Assembly: GCA_030530685.1 (NCBI GenBank)
Contig: JAUMUM010000013.1
Coordinates: forward strand, 1-57,001
Length of the DNA: 57,001 nt
Direction of reading: 5' to 3'
Origin: Actinomycetaceae bacterium
GTDB taxonomy: Bacteria > Actinomycetota > Actinomycetes > Actinomycetales > Actinomycetaceae
Both the position numbers and the translations under genes were made by a program. This document shows positions 25,734-34,531 of this stretch, in pieces; position 1 is the first letter of the stretch, and each line of letters opens with the position of its first letter. The notes under the pieces were generated by a model. It was given only the letters and a program-made list of their open reading frames with translations, was not told where the DNA came from and ran no database searches.

Positions 25734-27296
25734 CTATTTCAATGCAGTGTCGACGGCGGCTCGCCAAGCTCCGAAGCGCTGCCGGATCGCGGCCGAAGAA
25801 GGCCTCGTTCCGGCAGCGTTTTCCTCCTTGAGCCAGCGCCCGTAGGCTGCCACCGACGGCGTCGACCCCTGTTCCTCCGCCCACTTGCCGAAGTCGCGCA
25901 GGGCCTCGAGGTACTCCTCTTCCGAGAACTTCACGGTGCCGCGCTGCCTGCCGGCCTTGACCTGCAGGCCGAGCTGGGAGAGGGCGTTGTTCCAGTAGCC
26001 GTCGGACCGCTTGCTCACGGTCTGGGACGTGGGCGGCCAGGCGATCTGACCGCGCTCCGATGTAATGCCCAGAGAGGTGACGAGTTTCGCCCGCTCAGAG
26101 TCGTACTTCTTTGCGGTGATGGAAACGTTGCGACGTGAGTCGATTTCCGCGCGGGCGGCGGCGATGAGTCCCAGTGCCTCGTCGATGAACTCGGGGCGGT
26201 CGGCCAGTTGTTGACGGGTGGCCGCGGCGATGTCGTCAGGTACCGCGTCGATATTCTCGGAGGGCTTGAGCTTGTCGGCCTTCGCCATGACCAGGAGGAG
26301 CGCGGCCTCAATGGCCGCCTGGTCGAAGAGCGGCGAGCGGCCGCGGCTGGGTCTGGAGAAGAAGGCGCCGAGCATTTCGGCTGCGGCCACGGCGCTCGCG
26401 GCCGCAGCTTCCTCGACGGTCACCTCGTAGTCCTCGTTGGCCTCCGGCCCGCACAGGTCCGACACGCAGCGGATCCCGAGGAAGGGCACGCCCCACGCCA
26501 GACTCGCCTGAGCGGCGGCCGTCGTCTCCATGTCCGTCGTCAGAGCCTGGGGGAAAGCCTCGCGCATGTCGCCCACATTGTGTTCGGTCACGAAGGAATC
26601 CCCGGCTAGCATGAGCCCCACGCGAATATCCGGGCGCAGGTGCTCCAGAAGCTCGGCGTCGCCCGCGAACGACGCCGAATGCCCGGGGACCTGGCCACGC
26701 GTATACCCGAAGGCGGTCGCGTCGGCGGTGCCGTAGGCGTATTCGGAACCAGCGACGACGTCGAGCACCCTGGCCGACCTCGCCAGGCCACCGGCCGTCC
26801 CAATGGACACCACGCAGCGTGGCTTGTACGCGCTCAGGGCCCAGCCCAGGGAACTGGCGGTTGCCACGAGACCGATACCGGTGCGCAGGACGAGGAACTT
26901 TCCGCTGGGAGTGTGGGCGAGCCACGCCAACCCGGTCGGCGCGGAGATCGTTTCGATCCTGTTGGCGATTCCCAGCAGCGAGGTGCTCCCGGCAAGGCTT
27001 TCCGTGGCTTGGCTGGCTGTGTCCGACCCGTCGGCGCCTGGCGTCGGCCCGTCAGTCGGCGCGGCGCCGGTCCGGGCGTCGGCTGAGTCGGTGCCTGAGT
27101 CATCGGCAAGCTCGTCCTCATTCGATGCCCGGTTCTCGTTCGACGCCGGGGCGTCCGCTCGATTCAGATTGCTCGCTGCGGCCGCGGTCTGTGACAGCGC
27201 ATCTGCCGCGAGGGAGTCACGGTCTTCCAAAATTGCCAGGAACGGTTGAACTTCGACGTCTTGGGCGGCGATCACGACCGCATTCACGTTGATCAT
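25734..27296 (-). CDS. mtnN: MTA/SAH nucleosidase fused to C-terminal homing-endonuclease-type repeats
   Basis: Protein of 520 residues, over twice the usual 230. The nucleosidase splits S-adenosylhomocysteine or methylthioadenosine into adenine and the thioribose; LuxS then acts on the product. Catalytic residues are kept: E15 (AAQDVEVQ), E257 ([11 protein letters not shown]) and D280 (VSDLCGP). About 85 residues of Asn/Asp/Ala-rich sequence (25-110) are inserted after the first strand. Residues about 390-520 look like two repeats of the HNH-associated type: the first ends [11 protein letters not shown], the second runs [14 protein letters not shown] to [16 protein letters not shown]. The start is chosen for its ATGA overlap with the luxS stop. 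Confidence 0.88.
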   Translation of the reverse strand: MINVNAVVIAAQDVEVQPFLAILEDRDSLAADALSQTAAAASNLNRADAPASNENRASNEDELADDSGTDSADARTGAAPTDGPTPGADGSDTASQATESLAGSTSLLGIANRIETISAPTGLAWLAHTPSGKFLVLRTGIGLVATASSLGWALSAYKPRCVVSIGTAGGLARSARVLDVVAGSEYAYGTADATAFGYTRGQVPGHSASFAGDAELLEHLRPDIRVGLMLAGDSFVTEHNVGDMREAFPQALTTDMETTAAAQASLAWGVPFLGIRCVSDLCGPEANEDYEVTVEEAAAASAVAAAEMLGAFFSRPSRGRSPLFDQAAIEAALLLVMAKADKLKPSENIDAVPDDIAAATRQQLADRPEFIDEALGLIAAARAEIDSRRNVSITAKKYDSERAKLVTSLGITSERGQIAWPPTSQTVSKRSDGYWNNALSQLGLQVKAGRQRGTVKFSEEEYLEALRDFGKWAEEQGSTPSVAAYGRWLKEENAAGTRPSSAAIRQRFGAWRAAVDTALK

Positions 27297-27766
27297 GCCA
27301 TCACCTCGTTCCATTCGTCCTTCTTCGCGAGCATGGCCCGCACCGCCTCCTTAGCTGCTTCGAGGCTGTGGTTCGCGCCCCAGCCGCACTGGACTTCATT
27401 GGCGGCTGGCACTTCGGCTGCCTCCAGGATGTCGGCGAATGTTCGCGCCACGAGTTCGATGGCTGCGTCGGTGTCGGGCTCGGCGGCAAGCATGAGATAG
27501 AAACCCGTTTGGCACCCCATAGGTGAAAAATCAACGATAGACGAGGAGTGGTTGCGTGAAAACTCGGCGAAGGAGTGTTCTATCGAGTGGATGGCGGGCA
27601 TCTCCAGGTGCTCGCGGTTGGGTTGGCAAAAGCGGACATCGTACTTCGTCAGGACGTCACCGCCGGGCAAGCGCTTGACGTCCGCGACTCGTATGTAAGG
27701 AGCCTTTACATTGCGATGGTCGAGGTTAAAGGATTCAACGTTCATCTTTGCCTGTGAATCCGTCAC
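27293..27766 (-). CDS. luxS: S-ribosylhomocysteine lyase (LuxS)
   Basis: Enzyme of 157 residues that converts S-ribosylhomocysteine to homocysteine and the autoinducer-2 precursor DPD. The metal-binding HxxEH motif is in [10 protein letters not shown], with the active-site region [10 protein letters not shown] and the third ligand region [11 protein letters not shown]. The GTG at 27766 is chosen because GGAAGGGAG lies just before it and the protein then has the normal family length. It overlaps the nucleosidase gene, so the two successive steps of methyl-cycle recycling are translated together. Confidence 0.95.
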   Translation of the reverse strand: MTDSQAKMNVESFNLDHRNVKAPYIRVADVKRLPGGDVLTKYDVRFCQPNREHLEMPAIHSIEHSFAEFSRNHSSSIVDFSPMGCQTGFYLMLAAEPDTDAAIELVARTFADILEAAEVPAANEVQCGWGANHSLEAAKEAVRAMLAKKDEWNEVMA

Positions 27767-28447
27767 GAAGCTCCCTTCCGTCAGAGCCGCCTTGGGCGAA
27801 CGGCGGTCGAACAAGCAATTTGTCTTCCTAGGAGTACATTACGCAGATGTTTCGCTCTACATTATCCCCCACGTTGTCGTAGGTACGTCGAGTGAAGACA
27901 CCGAGTGAGATGGCGGTATTCGCGCATTGTCGAATGGATGACGCCGCCCTTTCGCGCCAGACTCGCCGACTCGCCACCTCGTTCAGGTTCTTTGCCGATT
28001 GCGTGTCACAAAAGTTGTGGTTGCCCTGTTCCTCGCGGACCGCCGGGTAACGGGCCGGTACATCGTTGCAGTTCGGCCGTTTTCGCTCCTTTTGCCGGCA
28101 GTTAGCCTCCGCCGCCGAGTCTGGGGCGACGTCGGCCGGCGGGGTGACGCCTCCGTGCGCACGGAGCGTAGGACGTTGACGTTGCGTCTCGGCTGGCGCG
28201 GCAGAACTTAGGGTGGCCCATCCTGGCCCGCAGCCGCGGGGCGCGCGGGTTCGCGAGGAGCGGATTGGCCTCGACATTCTGCGGCCGGGTTCTTCCAGGG
28301 CAGCCTTCGATCTGCGAGCGTGGGCGGCGTGCAGCGCCCTCGACTCGATGCAGGCGGGGCGCGATGACGACCGGCGTGTCCGACATCCGGGCGTGTCAAA
28401 CATTCGTAAGCCCGGAATGCAACCGCGTCAACCCGCGCGGAAGAATG

Positions 28448-28464
28448 TAACGAATCGTTATAAA
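28448..28464 (+). promoter_or_regulatory. AT-rich dyad and -10-like box before the candidate RNA
   Basis: TAACGAATCGTTA (28448-28460) is a 13-base dyad that overlaps TATAAA (28459-28464). It is the only AT-rich patch nearby. No clear -35 element is seen. Confidence 0.35.
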
Positions 28465-28469
28465 CACGC

Positions 28470-28775
28470 GTAAAAGTCGCCGTCGACGTGTGCCTACGAC
28501 TCCGGTTTTGCGCTGGAAAGAGCGGGTTTCGAAGCAGTCCTATCCGGGTTTTCCCAGGTTTGGCACATGGTTACACCAGGATCGGCTTCGAGTATTGAAA
28601 CGTAAGCGGAACCAATTAAGGGGTGCGTGGGCCTGGTTCCGCACTCGCGAGGTGGATTGGACATGTACCTCGGACAACTGAATCAGTTCCGGCGACTCTC
28701 GGCATGGCGAGAAGTCCCTTCGAGCCGGAGCCCAGTGGGCGGCGATGCGTGGATCGCCGCCCACTTAGTTGTGTC
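28470..28775 (+). ncRNA. Candidate structured non-coding RNA
   Basis: Paired segments form a nested architecture. A closing helix joins CTCCGGT (28500-28506) to GCCGGAG (28724-28730) with one G-U pair that fits only the plus strand. A small 5' hairpin is CGCT/AGCG (28511-28524). An inner helix joins TCGAAG (28529-28534) to CTTCGA (28718-28723). Internal hairpins are GCGGAACCA/TGGTTCCGC (28606-28642), CGAGGT/ACCTCG (28648-28672) and GACTCTCG/CGAGaAGTC (28694-28716). A terminal hairpin sits at 28735-28764. It is not RNase P RNA, tmRNA or SRP RNA by their conserved cores. A 6S- or Ms1-like RNA is possible but unproven. Confidence 0.4.
28735..28764 (+). terminator. Strong hairpin ending the candidate RNA
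   Basis: Perfect 12-base arms GTGGGCGGCGAT / ATCGCCGCCCAC with a 6-base loop, followed by TTAGTTGTGT on the plus strand. It could also stop read-through from fur on the other strand, though the T-rich side favours the plus strand. Confidence 0.6.
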
Positions 28776-29098
28776 GATCGTGTCCGCGAGGTTGGATCAC
28801 TGGTGATCCCGGGGTGTGTCCACGTGTCCGTCCGGGTCGGGTGTGGCTGATTCGTCCCGCGAGCGATGTGGATCGAGTCCGCAGGCCGATCGCTGCATTC
28901 GAGACTTTGCGCGGGATCGGGCGGTGGTTGAGAAAGTCGGCAGCCCGCCCGTTGCCGCGCGAGCAACCGAACGTCGTCGTGCGTGAATGAAGGCGGAATA
29001 CTGCAGCCACGTAACCCGATCGACGAAGGTGCTCGGACCAATTGAGGCGGTGCGGGCAGCGACACGAACCCCGCGAAGAGCGGTGAGGTCTCGTACTG

Positions 29099-29527
29099 CT
29101 AACGCGACAGGTGGGCCTTCTGGCAGTCCGGGCAGTATCCGCGGAAGGTGACCTCGGTTTCGTCGATGATGAAACCGTGATCCTCCGAAGCTTCCATGCA
29201 CGATCGCGAACCAACTACGCAAGGGACGTCTTCGATGCGACCGCAGCCCTTGCAGATGACATGGTGGTGGTTGTCGTTCTGGCTGATTTCGTACAGCGAG
29301 ACCGAACCCGACGACTTGATCTCGCGCAGCAGGCCGGCCTTCGTCAGCGCATGGACGATGTCGTAGATCGCCTGGGTCGAAACGGAACCGATGAGTTCGA
29401 GGACGCCGCGGCGCAACTGATCGACGCTGGAGTGGCCTCCATTGCGAGCCACTTCCAAGAGGGCGACGCGGGGTTCGGTAACTCGCAGACCAGCACCGCG
29501 CAAGACTTGTGCGTAATCTGTTGACAC
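29099..29527 (-). CDS. Fur-family metal/peroxide-responsive repressor
   Basis: DNA-binding regulator of 142 residues. The winged helix is at about 10-80 (GLRVTEPRVALLEVARNGGH, STQAIYDIVHALTKAGL). The dimer domain has NDNHHHVICKGCGRIED and GYCPDCQKAH, giving two CxxC pairs for structural zinc and the His cluster for the sensing metal. Fur, PerR and FurA types cannot be separated by eye, and no katG or ahpC is adjacent. The start is GTG with GAGGAGGATGAGGAG in front. A small dyad upstream may allow self-regulation. Confidence 0.9.
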   Translation of the reverse strand: MSTDYAQVLRGAGLRVTEPRVALLEVARNGGHSSVDQLRRGVLELIGSVSTQAIYDIVHALTKAGLLREIKSSGSVSLYEISQNDNHHHVICKGCGRIEDVPCVVGSRSCMEASEDHGFIIDETEVTFRGYCPDCQKAHLSR

Positions 29528-29575
29528 TCCTCATCCTCCTCGCTTGCCCACACGGGCCGCGCGACCTTCCGCTCC

Positions 29576-29587
29576 TTTGTAAACAAA
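29576..29587. promoter_or_regulatory. Short AT-rich dyad upstream of fur
   Basis: TTTGTAAACAAA, arms TTTGT/ACAAA around AA, lies about 50 bases upstream of the fur-like start. It is the right place for an autoregulatory operator, but shorter than a standard 19-base Fur or PerR box. The rest of the 305-base gap to the thiamine-binding gene shows no other feature. Confidence 0.3.
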
Positions 29588-29832
29588 TGCTCATACAAGG
29601 ATAGGTCAGATGGCAAGGAATCGTGACCTTTCAGTCTGGCCTCGGTCGAGCTTTCCAGACGCGCCACGTAGGTGCGGAGCGTCGTCGAGCAGACTGCCTG
29701 CTCTCGTGCGGCGAGTCGGTTCCCGTCCCGGCGGTGGCCCCGGGTGCCACCGCGCTTAGACCGCTCATGCATGGCTCGCAGCGCGCTGCCAGCGTTACCC
29801 CGATGGGTTGGTGGGCGCGGTAGTCTGGCTTC

Positions 29833-30153
29833 ATGCTTCTTGCTTTTTCCATCGCGCCGCAGACGTCCGATAAGAGCGACGGTTCTGTCTCCCAGGCCGT
29901 TGCAGCAGCCATCAAGGTCGTTCGCGAGTCCGGCTTGCCCACCGAAACCAATTCCATGTTTACGACCATCGAAGGCGAATGGGACGAGGTGATGGGTGTC
30001 GTCAAGAGGTGTGTCGACGTCGTTGCCGAGCACACCTCGCGCATTTCCCTGGTCATGAAAGCCGATATCCGCCCGGGCTACACTGGCGAGATCACCGCGA
30101 AGGTCGAGCGGGTCAACGCCATCCTCGGCACCGAAGATCCGAAGCTTTCCTGA
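29833..30153 (+). CDS. Thiamine-binding protein, MTH1187/YkoF-type (PF01910)
   Basis: Small cytoplasmic protein of 106 residues with the ferredoxin-like fold of the MTH1187 family: MLLAFSIAPQ, VRESGLPTETNSMFTTIEGE, and the late RPGYTGEITAKVERVNAIL. Members bind thiamine or its pyrimidine part; the role is probably a carrier or sensor in thiamine supply. It stands alone, with its own short hairpin after the stop, and no thiamine transporter is adjacent. Confidence 0.85.
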   Translation: MLLAFSIAPQTSDKSDGSVSQAVAAAIKVVRESGLPTETNSMFTTIEGEWDEVMGVVKRCVDVVAEHTSRISLVMKADIRPGYTGEITAKVERVNAILGTEDPKLS

Positions 30154-30863
30154 CGCACGAGCGCGGCATCTCCGCGCCCGCTTTCCGGCCTTCTCGGCCG
30201 CGAGCTTGACTGTTAGGGCGCACCGCTTGTCGAGGTGTGTATCGCCTAGTTCAACAACCGTCGCCTCGGTCGACACCGTTGTCGAGGTTAGTCCGGGCCA
30301 CGGATGTGAGGGAAATCATTGTCTGCCGAAGGCTGCGTTGCGGACTGTGAAGAAAGAATGCGGTCAGTCCTTTACATCCGCCGTGCGAGTAGATAAAGTA
30401 CGCCACACTTTTGGTACGTATGTCCTATTTACTGTACGCTCGCATCGTGCTCCTATTGGAGAGTACAACTGTAGAAACCGATTTTTCATTGAAACACCAG
30501 GGAAAGACTGATGCATTCAAGCTAGTGGTCGTTCTGGTTGAATGGGCGAAACACCTCTGCCTGTTCTGTGAGCGCAACAATCCACGGGTATACTAACCCC
30601 TACATCTGAACGTTGATTGTGCGTGACGTATGGATGGACCGTGGAGGCCGGGATAACGACACTCGGGAATGCGACAGATTCGATTGGTGCACGTACTGGC
30701 TTAGATCACACATAGGCCATCGTTTGCGCCTTCCGTAACCCCTTTGGGAGGCGCGGGCATTAGGAAGCCGAAGTTTTGTCGGCATTGAATAACACAATAG
30801 AAACCTTTCCACTGGGCACGACTTTCCATACGGAAGATTGAAGGAAGGTAAGGGCACGACGCG
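30154..30863. other. 710-base leader region of cassette 1, locally AT-rich
   Basis: No supported gene. From about 30330 to 30860 the base composition is clearly more AT-rich than its surroundings. The 10-mer TTGTCGAGGT repeats at 30228 and 30279. A near-perfect hairpin GCGCCTtCC / GGgAGGCGC spans 30726-30754. The region could hold distant regulatory sites or a long 5' leader of the cassette mRNA. Confidence 0.5.
30161..30177 (+). terminator. Small hairpin after the thiamine-binding gene
   Basis: GCGCGG / CCGCGC with a 5-base loop, 8 bases after the stop. No T run follows. Confidence 0.4.
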
Positions 30864-31460
30864 ATGAACTACATCTCCTTTGGCATTGACGCGGCAGCTA
30901 TTTGCATTCTTGTCTTTGCACTCTATGTGCCAAGGCATCGACGCAAGGACCTTGCGGTTGCCTTGCTTGGAGTAAACGTAGGCGTGCTTGGCGTAACGAC
31001 AGTCCTAGCGACGTCGGACGTAGCCGCCGGTCTGGGACTTGGCCTCTTTGGCGTACTCTCAATCATCAGGCTTCGCTCCACAGAGCTTTCCCAGGTGGAG
31101 GTCGCGTACTACTTCGCTTCTTTGGCCATTGGCCTCATCGCGGGACTCGCAGGGTCGTCGATCGTAGCGGCCAGCGGGTTCATCGCCGCTATCGTGCTCG
31201 TCCTGGCGATTGCGGACGCGTCCAAGGTCATGAGCCGTTCCGGCCACATGAGCATGATGGTCGATCGGGCAATACACGACAATGTCGAGCTCGCCTCGCA
31301 CATTGAAAAGCGAACGGGCTTCAGCGTACGCGAGGTGAGCATCATTCGGCTCGATTACCTCAATGATTCGACGTTCGTTGACGTGCGCTATTCGGATGGT
31401 AAGTCGGGGAACAAGAAGGAAAAGGCGGGCAGGTTCGGCTCGCAAAGTAAGGCCGCCTGA
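30864..31460 (+). CDS. DUF4956 integral membrane protein, cassette 1
   Basis: Protein of 198 residues with about four to five membrane helices in the first 130 residues and a soluble C-terminal part of about 65. The family signature GLFGVLSIIRLRSTEL then SQVEVAYYF is exact. DUF4956 proteins are regularly encoded beside VTC-domain polymerases, and I infer that this one forms the membrane or translocation part of that machine. It is preceded by AAGGAAGG and is the first gene of a three-gene set. The paralogue at 34532 shares blocks such as YVPRHRRKDLAVALLGVN. Confidence 0.88.
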   Translation: MNYISFGIDAAAICILVFALYVPRHRRKDLAVALLGVNVGVLGVTTVLATSDVAAGLGLGLFGVLSIIRLRSTELSQVEVAYYFASLAIGLIAGLAGSSIVAASGFIAAIVLVLAIADASKVMSRSGHMSMMVDRAIHDNVELASHIEKRTGFSVREVSIIRLDYLNDSTFVDVRYSDGKSGNKKEKAGRFGSQSKAA

Positions 31461-31468
31461 GGGCGAAA

Positions 31469-32410
31469 GTGCGTGATGTCATGATTATGAGTGCAGAACT
31501 TGACGCGCAAGCTCGGCCCGGTGGACAAAGTGGGTTTGTCCCGACCGAACCGGCTACCTTTGCTGCGCGTCCAAGCTTCGGGTCGTCGGGCGAGCTCTTC
31601 GAGCGCATCCCCGTGATTGGGCTCGAAGAGCTTCACGCGCAGGCGGCGCTTCTCCATCGAGTGGACCGCAAGTATCTGGTGAGCTACGAACAGACGTCGC
31701 AACTGGTCGACTACCTCGCTTCCGAGGGCGCCAGGGTCCTCGAAATCGAAGGGCTGCGTGAGTTTTCCTATCTTTCGGACTATTTCGATACTGCCGATTT
31801 CCGGCTTTTCAGAGCCGCGGCGACCAAGCGCCGTCGTCGGTTCAAGGTCCGCACGCGCGTGTACCTCGATTCGGGGCTGCGATTCGTCGAACTGAAGACG
31901 CGAGGCGGGCGCGGGCACAATATCAAGGACCGTCTGCGGCTCGAGGACGTCTCCGCACGCACGTGTGAGGCGTTGCGCACCGGCGCACCGGCCAAGTACG
32001 ACAACGTCCTGGAGCGCCACCAGGTCGTGGAGTGGGTCGCAGGCTTGCTGACTTCGTACGGAATTCATCAGACGTATGAGGAGAGCGTGGAAGACGTCAA
32101 GTCGCTTTCAGGTTCGCTTCGCTCGACATATAGGCGATCGACTCTCCATTTGCCGACCAACTCGAGGCTGACGATCGACCAGGGCCTGAGCTTGGCTGAC
32201 CCCACGGGCATCCCACGGTTCCGGATTCCGAATGTCGTAGTGGAAACGAAGTCGGCTGGTAGGCCGAGCGAGGCGGACCGCTGGCTGTGGAGGCACGGCC
32301 TGCGTCCGATTCGATTCTCAAAATACGCGGTAGGCATGGCGCAACTGCACGACGAACTTCCCGCCAATCGCTGGCGAAGGGCGTTGAATAGATTAGGAGG
32401 TATAGCGTGA
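31469..32410 (+). CDS. VTC-domain polyphosphate polymerase, cassette 1
   Basis: Cytoplasmic enzyme of 313 residues in the VTC/CYTH triphosphate-tunnel superfamily. In yeast Vtc4 this domain polymerises polyphosphate from ATP. The basic tunnel residues are visible in HRVDRKYLV, TKRRRRFKVRTRVY, ELKTRGGRG and KDRLRLED. The acidic metal ligand is probably in VVVETKS, followed by SKYAVG. YFDTADFRLF is another family block. The start is GTG or one of two ATGs within 20 bases; the fold begins near residue 45. Its stop overlaps the next gene as GTGA. Confidence 0.88.
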   Translation: MRDVMIMSAELDAQARPGGQSGFVPTEPATFAARPSFGSSGELFERIPVIGLEELHAQAALLHRVDRKYLVSYEQTSQLVDYLASEGARVLEIEGLREFSYLSDYFDTADFRLFRAAATKRRRRFKVRTRVYLDSGLRFVELKTRGGRGHNIKDRLRLEDVSARTCEALRTGAPAKYDNVLERHQVVEWVAGLLTSYGIHQTYEESVEDVKSLSGSLRSTYRRSTLHLPTNSRLTIDQGLSLADPTGIPRFRIPNVVVETKSAGRPSEADRWLWRHGLRPIRFSKYAVGMAQLHDELPANRWRRALNRLGGIA

Positions 32411-33924
32411 AGGCAACGACAAAGAAATGGCTGGTTGCGACACTTGCGGCTGGTCTCACCCTCGGTGCTTGCGGTCAGGATGGGGGCTCGGACCCGACCG
32501 GATCCGGAACGGGGGATTCGACGAACGCCAACGGCTCGAATGAGACCTTCGAAGGCGTCGAGGGACTCAACAAGATCAGGGATGTCTCGGAGAAGTCCGT
32601 TCCCACGCCCACGGGCGATGTATATGCCGGGAGCGTTAAGCCGACCGAGGCGAGCGTTGAGGCTCTCATGGCGGAGAACCAGAAGCCCCACGCCGATTCG
32701 AACGACGTCGAGTACAAGGAGGCCGAGGCTACCAAGATCGCCCTGGATGGCGAATCGGCCAAGGTTGATGGCCAGGGAGCCAAGGCCGCCGACGGAAAGG
32801 TGACCATTTCCTCCGAAGGAACCTACATTCTTTCTGGCACCTTCAAGGGTGAGGTCGTCGTCGAGGCGAACAAGAAGGAAAAGGTTCACATTGTCCTCGA
32901 CAATGCGAATATTGAGTCGACGAAGGACTCCGCGATCCGCGTGCTGGAAGCCAAGGAAGCGATCGTTGTCCTGGCTGATGGGAGCACCAACTCGCTGAAG
33001 GATTCCGCCAGCTACGAGTCGACCGTAGACAACGGGCCGATTGCCGCCCTCGCCTCGAAGGCGGATCTCACGATCGGCGGAGGCGGGACTCTGGAGGTCA
33101 ACGGCCAGACCAATGACGGTATTTCAGGTTCGGATGGCGTCGTCGTGGTCGGTGGAACGATCAACGTCACGTCGGTGGATGATGCGATTCGTGGCAAGGA
33201 CTACGTCGTGATCGCCGATGGTACGTTCAATCTTCAGGCTGGCAGTGACGGCATTAAGTCTGACAATGACACCGATTCCGGTCGTGGCTACGTCCTGATC
33301 ATGGGCGGTGATGCGACGATCAATTCGGCCGAGGACGCGGTCGGAGCGACCTCTGACCTCATCGTGTCGGGTGGAAAGATCACGGTGACCGAAACGAAGG
33401 AGGGCTTCGAGTCCTCGAAGATGCTGCTGGCAGGCGGATCGGCCGACATCACGGCGTCTGACGACGGTCTCAACACCGTGGATGGCAAGGAGCCCTGGCT
33501 GGCCATCACCGGTGGCGAATGGACTCTCAACACGGAGGGTGACGGATTCGACTCCAACGGCAAGGGTCACATCTCCGATGGCAAGGTGACTATCTACGGT
33601 CCTTCGGCCACGGGTAATGCGGCCATTGACATTCAGGACGGACTGACCGTTTCCGGAGGGACGCTCTTTGCCGTCGGCGCCGTGGGTAAGGACGTGACGC
33701 CGAAGGCCGAGGGGGACCAGTCTGCCGTTAAGTTCCAGGCCGACGTCGCCGAAGGCAGCACCGTCGCCATTCAGGACGCCAGCGGCAACGAACTCGCCAG
33801 CTACACGAGCCCGAAGAAGGCCGGATCCATCATTTACAGCGGCCCCGGCATTGCCAAGGGCCAGGAGTACAAGGTCGCGATCAATGGTCAGGAGGCAGCT
33901 ACGGCCAAGGGCGGCGAGGGCTGA
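32407..33924 (+). CDS. Beta-helix carbohydrate/polyanion-binding lipoprotein (Cthe_2159-like), cassette 1
   Basis: Lipoprotein of 505 residues. The signal peptide ends in LTLGAC, whose Cys would carry lipid. The mature protein is a repeated beta-helix: EGTYILSGTFKGEVVVEA, DNANIESTKDSAIRV, GGTINVTSVDDAIRGKDYV, GSDGIKSDNDTDSGRGYV and SDDGLNTVDG. The DG/DD-rich turns suggest calcium binding. Cthe_2159-type proteins bind acidic polysaccharides such as pectate. Placement after the polymerase suggests an outside receptor or scaffold for the product (inference). It has a GTG start coupled to the VTC gene. Confidence 0.85.
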   Translation: MKATTKKWLVATLAAGLTLGACGQDGGSDPTGSGTGDSTNANGSNETFEGVEGLNKIRDVSEKSVPTPTGDVYAGSVKPTEASVEALMAENQKPHADSNDVEYKEAEATKIALDGESAKVDGQGAKAADGKVTISSEGTYILSGTFKGEVVVEANKKEKVHIVLDNANIESTKDSAIRVLEAKEAIVVLADGSTNSLKDSASYESTVDNGPIAALASKADLTIGGGGTLEVNGQTNDGISGSDGVVVVGGTINVTSVDDAIRGKDYVVIADGTFNLQAGSDGIKSDNDTDSGRGYVLIMGGDATINSAEDAVGATSDLIVSGGKITVTETKEGFESSKMLLAGGSADITASDDGLNTVDGKEPWLAITGGEWTLNTEGDGFDSNGKGHISDGKVTIYGPSATGNAAIDIQDGLTVSGGTLFAVGAVGKDVTPKAEGDQSAVKFQADVAEGSTVAIQDASGNELASYTSPKKAGSIIYSGPGIAKGQEYKVAINGQEAATAKGGEG

Positions 33925-34051
33925 TAGGCCACGTTCGCTCGCTGCTCGCTGCTCGGGGCTCACTGCTCGACCGGCTGATCGGTGAGGTAGTTTGGTCGCG
34001 CGGCCGGCGGGGCGCTGGCCTGGGTCGACCGGGGCGCTTGGCTACCAGGTC

Positions 34052-34067
34052 GCCCGGTCGACCGGGC
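34052..34067. promoter_or_regulatory. Perfect 16-base palindrome
   Basis: GCCCGGTCGACCGGGC reads the same on both strands. It lies between the two cassettes and is too compact for a hairpin terminator, so a dimer-binding site is more likely. Confidence 0.4.
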
Positions 34068-34119
34068 CGCCTTGACCCGGCCCGCGGCCGATGACAACCG
34101 CATATCGCATTGGTGCCAT

Positions 34120-34166
34120 ATGGCTCCGTTCGCACGCTCGATCCGGGCGGCCGCGAACGGAGCCAT
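34120..34166. terminator. Hairpin after cassette 1
   Basis: Perfect 14-base arms ATGGCTCCGTTCGC / GCGAACGGAGCCAT with a 19-base loop, about 195 bases after the cassette 1 stop. No T run follows. Confidence 0.55.
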
Positions 34167-34381
34167 TGGCTTATGCGGGGGGCCAAAGGGTCGGCGTGTG
34201 TGACGGGTCTTGGGGCTACACCAACGACGCGGCGGGTCGCGTGACTGGAATCTCATGAACGTGGCCCGTGCGCGACAGATCAGCGGTATGTCAACGAGGC
34301 GTGACAGTTCATCAGTTTTGTCGAGTTGGTAAATTGCTAGCTCCCAGGAAACTTGTGGTTTTCACGGCGGAAAGGTGCAGA

Positions 34382-34394
34382 AGTGCTGAGCACT
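34382..34394. promoter_or_regulatory. Dyad upstream of cassette 2
   Basis: AGTGCT-G-AGCACT, a perfect 6+1+6 dyad about 140 bases upstream of the cassette 2 start. It is a possible operator; the longer stem at 34411-34468 follows it. Confidence 0.3.
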
Positions 34395-34531
34395 ATTGAA
34401 TCGCAAGAGACGAGGAGCGGCCTTTCGGAGGCGCGCCGACGGAGAAAATTCTGGCGGCCCGCTCCTCGCGACTGAGGTCGGCCCCGCGTAAGAACTCGCC
34501 GAGGCGGTGCTGGCCCGAAGAAGGAGGAACG

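Larger units (their letters stand above)
27767..29098. other. 1.3 kb gene-free region with a candidate structured RNA
   Basis: No open frame here has a recognisable fold or codon pattern. The left part (27767-28440) holds the luxS upstream region and nothing else I can support. The middle (28448-28775) has a dyad, a -10-like TATAAA and nested inverted repeats ending in a strong hairpin. The right part (28776-29098) has one short dyad, GGATCACTGGTGATCC (28793-28808), and is otherwise blank. Confidence 0.55.
33925..34531. other. Spacer between the two cassettes, rich in dyads
   Basis: No gene is supported. The spacer holds a 16-base palindrome (34052-34067), a 10-base palindrome GCCATATGGC (34115-34124), a 14-base-stem hairpin (34120-34166), the dyad AGTGCTGAGCACT (34382-34394) and a stem CGAGGAGCGG / CCGCTCCTCG (34411-34420, 34459-34468). 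The first part probably terminates cassette 1 and the last part precedes cassette 2. Confidence 0.6.

Noticed and set aside
28470-28775. Identification of the structured region as RNase P RNA, tmRNA or SRP RNA
   Set aside because: The conserved RNase P core, tRNA-like ends of tmRNA and the SRP GGAAGG/GCAG loop are absent.
30206-30511. 101-residue open frame before cassette 1
   Set aside because: No fold, no ribosome site, and composition unlike neighbouring genes; more likely leader DNA.
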